This document shows positions 5,764 through 11,914 of a stretch of 11,914 nt of DNA, one piece after another. The position numbers were made by a program, and so were the translations under genes. Within the stretch, counting starts at the first letter, position 1. Every line of letters starts with the position of its first letter. Below the pieces are notes generated by a model, which was not told the DNA's origin, made no database searches, and worked only from the letters and a program-made list of their open reading frames with translations. The stretch comes from Deltaproteobacteria bacterium (GTDB lineage Bacteria; Desulfobacterota; DSM-4660; Desulfatiglandales; HGW-15), in contig JAFGPH010000428.1 of the NCBI GenBank assembly GCA_016926135.1, positions 1 to 11,914 of the forward strand, given 5' to 3'.

Positions 5764-7608
5764 ATGAATTTGAACAGCGTATGGACCCGGATGGTTCAGT
5801 CCCTCGGCGAACAGAGGTGGAAGGTCTTCTTCGTCTTCTTTCTGGCCCTCCTTCTCAGGCTCCTCAACCTCCGCGAAAGTGGCAACAACCCTCTCATGTA
5901 CTACCCTGTCCTGGACGAAGCCTACTACATCGAGTTGGGCAGGAAGATAGCCGGAGGCTTCTGGCTCGGGGAAGACAGACCGTTCTTCATGGACCCCCTC
6001 TACGGATACTTCCTCGGAGCAGTGTTCCGGTTTTTCGGGGACAGTCTACTCGTTGTGCGGCTTCTCCAGATCGCGTTGGATTCCCTGAATGCCGTCCTGA
6101 TTTACGTCCTGGGTGCGAAGACATGGAACCGCTCGGCCGGGTTCCTTGCGGGGCTCGTCTACGTCTCGTACAAGGTGGCATTCTTCCATACCCTGTTGCT
6201 CCTGAAAACCACCCTGACCGTGACCCTGCCTTTGCTGTTCCTTCTCCTTCTCCTGCACGCCCTGGAAAAGCCCGCGCGAACGAAATGGTTTCTTCTGGGA
6301 ATGTTCAATGGGGTCATGGTTTATCTGTGGGCCAGCTTTCTGCTCATGGCACCCCTTACCCTTTTGGCCTACTGGTTTTTCAAGAGGCCCCGATGGCGCA
6401 ATTTTGGACCCCAGGGGGTCCTCTTCATCGCCGGCGTGGCGGTGTTACTCGGGGCCGGGGCACTGCGCAATTACACCGTGGCCGGAGAGGCAGCTCTGCT
6501 GAATACCCAGGGGGGAAGACTTCTCTATGCCTGCAACAATCCCGGAAATCTCACGGGCCGCTACAACGTCCCGTCCTTCTCCAGACCCCATCCGGAGCAC
6601 TCCGAGGCCGATTTCCGTAAGGAGGCGGAACGAAGAGTGGGGAAGGCCCTCAGTTCCAGAGAGGCCTCCCATTACTGGGTGAGGGAGACCCTCCGGTTCA
6701 TCAAGGACCATCCTCTAGTGACAGGTATGCTGCTGTGGAACAAGATGGCGGGAACCATCGGAGATTACGAAATACCCACCAACCATTCCTTTGATCTGGC
6801 TTCCCGGTTTTCAGGGGTTCTCAGGTGGCCCCTTCCCACCTTCGCCTTCGTCCTGGCCTTCGGTTTGCCGGGCCTCATGATCGGGGGGCTCAACCGCAGG
6901 GAGGCCCTTTGGCTCGTTGTGCCCATCCTGACCGTGCTCATAACCGTGCTGATGTTCTATCCATCCTCCCGGTTCAGGATGCCTGCCATCCCGTTCCTCA
7001 CCATCGGCTGCGGGATCGGCCTGGTCACCCTCGCCGGATGGGTCAGGAACAGGGAATTCAGGAAATCCCTGGCGTTCGTGCTCGCAGCAGGTCTGATCTA
7101 CGGGGTCTCCCTTCAAATGCCTCGGCCGGCCTACAGTGATACAGAGGCGTTCTACCTGGGCAAGGCGTACTGGAGCCAGGGACGTTACCGGGAAGCGGAG
7201 AGAATCGCCGTGGAGGGTATGCGAAGACATCCGGACCAGGGCAGATTCCCCTTGATCGCGGGGATGGTTGCCCTCTCGGAGGATCGATTCGAGGATGCCG
7301 TCCGATTCAACCGGCTGGCACTGGAGAAGAACCCCGGTGACCCGGATGCCCATCACAACCTCGGGCTTGCCTACCTGTTGAGCGGGAGAGCCGGAGAAGC
7401 CGTTCAGGCCATCGGGAAGGCCCTCTCCCTGTCCTTCAACGGCCGTTACCTGTTTTCACTCGGGAGGGCTTACGAGGAGACCGGGGAGAGAGCCCAGGCC
7501 GTCCGGTGCTTCAGGGAATATCTCACGGTATCGAGGGTTGACGACCCGTACCGAAAGGATGCCGCGGAGCGCATCGGCATGCTTTCGAGAGGGACGGGCC
7601 CCCCGTAG
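5764..7608 (+). CDS. GT-C (GT39/PMT-like) membrane glycosyltransferase with C-terminal TPR repeats
   Basis: A 614-residue protein if started at ATG 5764. The frame is open from ATG 5686, but those 26 extra residues look non-coding and the candidate promoter lies within them. There is a first membrane segment at about 20-36, then the acidic loop motif PVLDEAYYIELG, with D51-E52 as the likely catalytic or metal-binding pair of GT-C enzymes. Many further hydrophobic segments run to about 450, for example 147-165, 217-233, 358-375 and 384-399. SSRFRMPAIPFL (401-412) is typical of GT39-like proteins. From about 459 to 594 there are roughly four TPR units (AFYLGKAYWSQGRYREAER, DAHHNLGLAYLLSGRAGEAV). 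The family uses polyprenyl-phosphate sugars and acts at the outer face of the inner membrane. The stop TAG abuts the next ATG, which suggests translational coupling. Donor and acceptor are unknown. Confidence 0.85.
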   Translation: MNLNSVWTRMVQSLGEQRWKVFFVFFLALLLRLLNLRESGNNPLMYYPVLDEAYYIELGRKIAGGFWLGEDRPFFMDPLYGYFLGAVFRFFGDSLLVVRLLQIALDSLNAVLIYVLGAKTWNRSAGFLAGLVYVSYKVAFFHTLLLLKTTLTVTLPLLFLLLLLHALEKPARTKWFLLGMFNGVMVYLWASFLLMAPLTLLAYWFFKRPRWRNFGPQGVLFIAGVAVLLGAGALRNYTVAGEAALLNTQGGRLLYACNNPGNLTGRYNVPSFSRPHPEHSEADFRKEAERRVGKALSSREASHYWVRETLRFIKDHPLVTGMLLWNKMAGTIGDYEIPTNHSFDLASRFSGVLRWPLPTFAFVLAFGLPGLMIGGLNRREALWLVVPILTVLITVLMFYPSSRFRMPAIPFLTIGCGIGLVTLAGWVRNREFRKSLAFVLAAGLIYGVSLQMPRPAYSDTEAFYLGKAYWSQGRYREAERIAVEGMRRHPDQGRFPLIAGMVALSEDRFEDAVRFNRLALEKNPGDPDAHHNLGLAYLLSGRAGEAVQAIGKALSLSFNGRYLFSLGRAYEETGERAQAVRCFREYLTVSRVDDPYRKDAAERIGMLSRGTGPP

Positions 7609-9222
7609 ATGAAGAGATACCTCCAGCAATGGATACCGGTAGGCGTCCTGCTGGGTGCCTATCTGGTGCTTTCCTTGTCGGGTTCGGCAAGGAAGTCGGC
7701 CACATGGGACGAGACCCATTACCTGGGCCTGGGGAACTACCTGTGGAGTCATGGAAACTGGGACATACCCTCCGCCATGCTGCACCCCCCCCTTTCCTAC
7801 TACCTGGCCGCCCTCCCCCTCGGCCTGTGCGAACTCCGTTCCGGCTGCTTTGAGCCAGGGCCTCCATCGGACATTGTCTCAGGGGCGCGAAGGGGCCAGT
7901 GTCTTCTTCGCAACAGCAGGCCTTCAGGGGACCATCTCCTTTTCCTCGCCAGGGTACCGACGGTTATTCTAGGGCTTGTGCTCGGCTGCTTCATATATCT
8001 CTGGGGTTCAAGGCTCTACGGCAGGGGCGGGGGCCTCGTGAGCCTCTTCCTTTACTGTGTCTCTCCCAATATCCTGGCCCACTCCGGGCTGCTCACCCCG
8101 GATCTGTGCTTCACCACATTCTGTTTCATGACCGTCTTTTTTTTCTGGTGGATCGTCCAGGCGCCTTCATTCGGTATGATCGTGCTCTGCGGGATCGCTT
8201 TGGGACTCACCCTGTTGAGCAAGTACGCGGGGTTGATTCTGGTCCCTGTCTTGACCCTGTTGGCCCTGGCCTCGGGAGGGCGGCCGGCGATCGCCTCTTC
8301 CAACTTTTCACAGACCATCGCGGCTGTGCGTCCGATTGTACTTCTGGGCATGGTTGTGGCCGTGGCCTTCCTGGTGCTGTTTCTTGGTTATGGATTCCGG
8401 ATCACCCCCTATCTCACGGGCATGGAAATGCAGAAGGAGATCATCGGAGAAGGGCTGCCCGCCTTCATGAACGGTCGGGTTTCGAAGCATGGCGGGTGGT
8501 GGACCTACTACCTCTTTGCCTTTGCCGTCAAGGTCCCCATCCCGTTCCTGCTCGTCCTGGCGGCTGCGGTCTTCACAGGAAGGGGTGTGACCTCTTCTCC
8601 ATCGCCGGGTGTCCTGTGGCTGTTGATCCCGGTCCTCGTGATTTTTGCCGCCTTTTCTTCCCTGACCCGGGTGAATGTGGGTTTCCGATACGTCCTGCCT
8701 GTGCTTCCCTTCCTGATGGTCCTTGGGGGAAGGGTGGCCCTGCTGTGGAGGGGCAAGAAGGCGGTCTTCGGTCTCGTGGCTGCTCCCCTGATGATCTGGA
8801 CCCTGGTGGAAAGCTTTTTCATCTATCCCCATTACCTGGCCTACTTCAATCAGATTGCGGGAGGGCCCGGGAACGGCTATCGATATCTCGTGGATTCGAA
8901 TCTTGACTGGGGCCAGGACCTGAAAGGACTGAAGGCGTATATGGATGAAAGGGGGATGGGGACGATCCACCTGAGCTACTTCGGGAGCGCCGATCCGGGA
9001 CAATATGCCATAGACTACAAGGCCTTGCCGAGCTTTCTGCCGTTGTCCGCAGGTTGTGCCCCGGCTCCCCTCCGCAAGGGAGACCTGGTGGCCGTGAGTG
9101 CCACCAACCTCTACCCCCTGTACGTGGATTTGGGGGAACTCTCCGCATATCTGCGCTCCATTTCACCGGTGGCTCATGTGGGTCACTCCATTCTGATCTA
9201 CAGGCTCGGGAGGGATTTCTGA
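7609..9222 (+). CDS. GT39-family-like membrane glycosyltransferase
   Basis: A 537-residue multi-pass protein whose ATG directly follows the previous stop. A possible weak ribosome site, GAGAGGG, is at 7587-7593. The N-terminus has one membrane segment (about 9-24), then SATWDETHYLGLGNYLW with D34-E35 as the GT-C acidic pair, then HPPLSYYLAALPL. About ten membrane segments follow. VGFRYVLPVLPFLMVLGG (357-374) and, after YFNQIAGGPGNGYRYL, VDSNLDWGQDLKGLKAY (428-444) are strong signatures of a bacterial GT39/ArnT-like subgroup, whose soluble tail follows the last membrane helix. No TPR units are present, unlike its two neighbours. It probably transfers a sugar from a polyprenyl phosphate at the periplasmic face. 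A somewhat Cys- and Arg-rich stretch at 74-105 is less typical, but the frame stays open and resumes family features, so no frameshift is called. Confidence 0.88.
   Translation: MKRYLQQWIPVGVLLGAYLVLSLSGSARKSATWDETHYLGLGNYLWSHGNWDIPSAMLHPPLSYYLAALPLGLCELRSGCFEPGPPSDIVSGARRGQCLLRNSRPSGDHLLFLARVPTVILGLVLGCFIYLWGSRLYGRGGGLVSLFLYCVSPNILAHSGLLTPDLCFTTFCFMTVFFFWWIVQAPSFGMIVLCGIALGLTLLSKYAGLILVPVLTLLALASGGRPAIASSNFSQTIAAVRPIVLLGMVVAVAFLVLFLGYGFRITPYLTGMEMQKEIIGEGLPAFMNGRVSKHGGWWTYYLFAFAVKVPIPFLLVLAAAVFTGRGVTSSPSPGVLWLLIPVLVIFAAFSSLTRVNVGFRYVLPVLPFLMVLGGRVALLWRGKKAVFGLVAAPLMIWTLVESFFIYPHYLAYFNQIAGGPGNGYRYLVDSNLDWGQDLKGLKAYMDERGMGTIHLSYFGSADPGQYAIDYKALPSFLPLSAGCAPAPLRKGDLVAVSATNLYPLYVDLGELSAYLRSISPVAHVGHSILIYRLGRDF
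9209..9213 (+). promoter_or_regulatory. Ribosome binding site for the TMTC-like gene
   Basis: GGAGG lies inside the end of the upstream coding sequence, 9 nt before ATG 9223. It supports this start and reinitiation at the TGA/ATG junction. Confidence 0.65.
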
Positions 9223-11313
9223 ATGGGAGATGCCTCCGGCAAAGATTCTCAGCGCGTGGAACGGCTGCTGTGCCTGCTCCTCTTGGTCGTAACCCTGGCA
9301 ATCTATCAAGGGGTGACGGAGTACGAGTTCGTGAACTTCGACGACATTCAATACGTCACGGACAACCCCCATGTGAGGTCGGGAATCACCCTGAGAGGAC
9401 TCCGGTGGGCGTTCGCGGAGAGCCACGCCGGCAACTGGCATCCCCTGACGTGGATCTCCCACATGCTGGACTGCCAGTTGTTCGGGCTCCGACCGGGAAT
9501 GCATCATCTCGTGAACCTGCTTTTTCACATGCTCAACACGGTGCTGCTCTTTCTGGTTTTCAGCAGGGCGACCGGGGCACTGTGGCGGAGCGCCTTTCTC
9601 GCAGCCCTGTTTGCAGTCCATCCCCTCCATGTGGAATCCGTTGCGTGGGTTTCAGAACGGAAGGATGTGCTGAGCACTTTTTTCGGGATCCTGGCCCTCC
9701 GGGCCTATGTAACTTATGCCCGAAGGCCGGCGATCCGCAGGTTTGTCCCTGTTCTTCTCCTTTTTGCCGCGGGCCTCCTGTCAAAACCCATGCTCGTGAC
9801 GCTTCCCTTTGTCCTTCTTCTCCTGGACTACTGGCCTCTGGGAAGGTGGCAGAACCGCCGGTCCGCTCACACCTCGAACCACGGGCTCCGGGAATCCTTC
9901 CACACGGGTCTTGTCTGGGAGAAGATCCCCCTGCTCCTCCTTTCGGCGTTGGTGGGCTTGGTGACCTTCCTCGTTCAGAGAAAGGGAGGCCTGGTGTTGG
10001 GGCTTGAAATCATTCCTCTAGACCTGCGGATGGCGAATGCCCTGATATCCTATATGGAATATGTGGGTAGGACGATCTGGCCTGCCGGCCTCGCGGTTTA
10101 CTACGTTCACCCGGCCTCCATACCTCTGTGGAAGGCCGCAGGGGCCGGCATCTTCCTCCTTTGCCTGACGCTTCTCGTATTGAGGGGGGCGCGCAAGGTT
10201 CCCTGTCTGGCGGTAGGCTGGTTGTGGTTCATCGGCACGCTTCTCCCGGTCATCGGCCTGCTTCACGTGGGAGGTCAGGCCATGGCCGATCGCTATACCT
10301 ATATTCCCGGCATCGGTCTGTTCATCATGGCGGCTTGGGGTCTGCCTGCACTGATCGGAGAAGGTGCGTATCGGCGCCGGGGACTGGCTGTATCGGCATT
10401 GGTAGTGCTTCTGGTCTTCGGTGTGCTGGCACGCGTGCAGGTCGGCACCTGGAAAGACAGCATCACTCTCTGGAAACATACCCTCGATGTGAACGAGCAG
10501 AACTACGTGGCCCATAATATGTTGGGTGGAGCCCTGGCACGACAGGGAAAACTGCCGGAGGCCATGGGGCATTTCTCGGAGGCGCTCCGTATCAAGCCAG
10601 ACTATGAAAAGGCTTATTACTACATGGGGCTTGCTCTCATGGAACAGCAAAGATACGATGAGGCCATGGATCATTTTTCCCGGGCCCTGGATCTGCATTT
10701 CGATATTCCGGAGGTGATCTATGATTTGAGGGGCGTTGTGAGGCTGCGTCAGGGAAGACCGGGGGAGGCTGTTTCGCTGTTTGGCGCGGCCCTTCAACTC
10801 AATGCCCTGTATGTGCCTGCCCACCTCAACCTGGGGAGCGCCCTGGAGCAGATGGGCAGGGTTCAGGAAGCGGTCTTGCATTACGCCAGGGCCCTGGAAA
10901 TCGATCCGGCCAGTGCCCCGGCGCGCTTCCGCCTGGGCAAGATCCTGCTGGGTCAAGGCAGAGTCCGGGAGGCCGTCACCCACTATGCAAAGGCTCTTGA
11001 TGCAAACCCCGACCTCGCGGAAGCGCACTACAACATGGGGGTCGTCATGGAGCGGCAGGGAAAGGACGGAGAAGCGGTGCGACATTTCCGCAAGGCCCTT
11101 CAAATCAAGCCCGGGTACGTAGAGGCACACAATAATCTCGGCGCGGTCCTGGCGCGGCAGGGAAGATGCCGGGAAGCGGTTGCCCACTTCTCCGCAGTGC
11201 TCCGTATTCAGCCCGATCATGGGGCGGCGCGGAGCAACCTGGATCTCTGTCTTCGGCTCATGGGGAAGGGGGAGGGCCACTCCGGGGTCAAGGGCGGTCT
11301 GGGCAGACGGTAA
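9223..11313 (+). CDS. TMTC-like (GT105-type) membrane protein with seven C-terminal TPRs
   Basis: A 696-residue protein with two halves. Residues 1-405 are multi-pass membrane: first helix about 14-30, then the loop EFVNFDDIQYVTDNPHV with the D40-D41 pair, NWHPLTWISHMLDCQLFG (71-88) and HHLVNLLFHMLNTVLLFL. The family signatures HPLHVESVAWVSERKDVLS (133-151) and MADRYTYIPGIGLF (354-367) follow. Residues 428-665 hold seven TPR units in 34-residue register (starting near 428, 462, 496, 530, 564, 598 and 632), most with the EAxxHFxxALxIxP pattern. This order is that of TMTC proteins. In animals TMTC1-4 are ER O-mannosyltransferases acting on cadherins (CAZy GT105); bacterial members are largely uncharacterised. 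By analogy the TPRs would face the periplasm and could select protein acceptors (inference). Its ATG abuts the upstream stop (TGAATG), with GGAGG at 9209-9213. Confidence 0.9.
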   Translation: MGDASGKDSQRVERLLCLLLLVVTLAIYQGVTEYEFVNFDDIQYVTDNPHVRSGITLRGLRWAFAESHAGNWHPLTWISHMLDCQLFGLRPGMHHLVNLLFHMLNTVLLFLVFSRATGALWRSAFLAALFAVHPLHVESVAWVSERKDVLSTFFGILALRAYVTYARRPAIRRFVPVLLLFAAGLLSKPMLVTLPFVLLLLDYWPLGRWQNRRSAHTSNHGLRESFHTGLVWEKIPLLLLSALVGLVTFLVQRKGGLVLGLEIIPLDLRMANALISYMEYVGRTIWPAGLAVYYVHPASIPLWKAAGAGIFLLCLTLLVLRGARKVPCLAVGWLWFIGTLLPVIGLLHVGGQAMADRYTYIPGIGLFIMAAWGLPALIGEGAYRRRGLAVSALVVLLVFGVLARVQVGTWKDSITLWKHTLDVNEQNYVAHNMLGGALARQGKLPEAMGHFSEALRIKPDYEKAYYYMGLALMEQQRYDEAMDHFSRALDLHFDIPEVIYDLRGVVRLRQGRPGEAVSLFGAALQLNALYVPAHLNLGSALEQMGRVQEAVLHYARALEIDPASAPARFRLGKILLGQGRVREAVTHYAKALDANPDLAEAHYNMGVVMERQGKDGEAVRHFRKALQIKPGYVEAHNNLGAVLARQGRCREAVAHFSAVLRIQPDHGAARSNLDLCLRLMGKGEGHSGVKGGLGRR

Positions 11314-11327
11314 GTGAAACGAGAACG

Positions 11328-11914
11328 ATGAATGGGAAGAAGGAAATCGGGGCTTCTGTCGCCCCGCAAGGGGAGGGCCGGTCGAACGTCGCCAGGGTGC
11401 TGGACTGGGGAGAATTCGCCGTGGCCGAACTGCTGTCCTTATCCGGGCTATTGTGGCTTGTCCTGATGATGATTCATGCCGGTCCGCTGTGGCGCGATGA
11501 GCTGTGCAGCGTGAACCTGGCCGAATCGGCATCCCTCAAGGTCTTCTGGGAGCACCTGCACCATGATTCCTGCCCGATCCTCTGGCCTGCCATACTGAGG
11601 GGATGGCTTTGGCTGGGCCTGTCGGGAAACCCTGAGATCCGAGTCCTGGGGTTTTTGATTGGAGTGTGCATGCTGGCCAGTCCCTGGCTGATTGCGCGCT
11701 GGGTGGGGAAGCGGGTGCCGATCCTTTCAGCCTCCCTGCTTGCCTTCTCCCCTGCCGTATTGTTCACGGCAAGCAGTCTGCGGGCCTATGGGCTGGGCTC
11801 CCTGATGCTCGTGTTGACCGTGGGGCTCACCTGGCGGGCTGTGGAGCATGATTCCCCGGGGCGCCTGGCCTGGCTAGCGGTCTCGAGCATTCTGGCGGCT
11901 CATTCGTTATATAC
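11328..11914 (+). CDS. GT-C-type membrane glycosyltransferase, N-terminal part (3' end outside window)
   Basis: The frame is open from ATG 11328, 14 nt after the TAA of the TMTC-like gene, to the end of the window (195 complete codons). After a polar N-terminus (1-27) comes a hydrophobic helix at about 34-50. Then comes GPLWRDELCSVNLAES, where D57-E58 is the first-loop acidic pair seen in GT39-like and other GT-C enzymes. WPAILRGWLWLGLSGNPEIR (85-104) fits the next loop and helix. Further hydrophobic segments run through about 105-120 and 131-160, with ASSLRAYGL between helices, all usual for the family. No strong ribosome site is seen. It is probably the fourth glycosyltransferase of the operon. 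With only the N-terminus visible, the exact family and any TPR tail cannot be judged. Confidence 0.75.
   Translation, partial: MNGKKEIGASVAPQGEGRSNVARVLDWGEFAVAELLSLSGLLWLVLMMIHAGPLWRDELCSVNLAESASLKVFWEHLHHDSCPILWPAILRGWLWLGLSGNPEIRVLGFLIGVCMLASPWLIARWVGKRVPILSASLLAFSPAVLFTASSLRAYGLGSLMLVLTVGLTWRAVEHDSPGRLAWLAVSSILAAHSLY

Noticed and set aside
10018..11532. Long minus-strand ORF (504 codons) under the TMTC-like gene
   Set aside because: The plus strand here encodes membrane helices and TPRs in correct register. The antisense product has no domain and spans the next gene start.

Overview
The window is GC-rich (hand counts in the coding parts run near 58-62%) and densely packed with genes. It reads as a Gram-negative environmental bacterium. 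TPR-fused GT-C glycosyltransferases, cobalamin-type radical SAM enzymes and scattered short repeats fit Desulfobacterota (former Deltaproteobacteria) or a relative, but this is inference from gene style only. No rRNA, tRNA, CRISPR array, integrase or intact transposase was seen.

Layout. (1) 1-1651, plus strand: two class I SAM-dependent methyltransferases. The first is cut by the window edge. The second has a Trm112-like zinc-ribbon N-terminus with extra cysteines. An 84-bp spacer between them holds a triple CACAGAG repeat. (2) 1882-3576, plus: a YgiQ-type (UPF0313) radical SAM protein, AT-richer in places than its neighbours. (3) 3577-4174: about 600 bp with no credible gene but much structure. 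It holds two related 40-bp interrupted palindromes, a cluster of eight CATCCG words, and three GGGGTC-type motifs that look like REP or transposon debris. (4) 4175-5596, minus: a B12-binding-type radical SAM enzyme. (5) 5597-5763: a short divergent intergenic region with a candidate promoter and a paired 8-bp direct repeat. (6) 5764-11914, plus: four consecutive multi-pass GT-C membrane glycosyltransferase-like genes. The first three abut exactly (TAG/ATG and TGA/ATG junctions), and the fourth follows after 14 nt and runs off the window.

Reading together: genes 5764-11914 look like one operon for lipid-linked-sugar-dependent glycosylation at the membrane. Two of the four proteins carry C-terminal TPR arrays, and one of these resembles the animal TMTC (GT105) protein O-mannosyltransferases. 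The methyltransferases and the divergent radical SAM enzyme could modify a sugar, lipid carrier or acceptor in the same pathway, but nothing in the sequence proves this. The best candidates for something undescribed are the GT-C/TPR operon and the palindrome/repeat region at 3577-4174.
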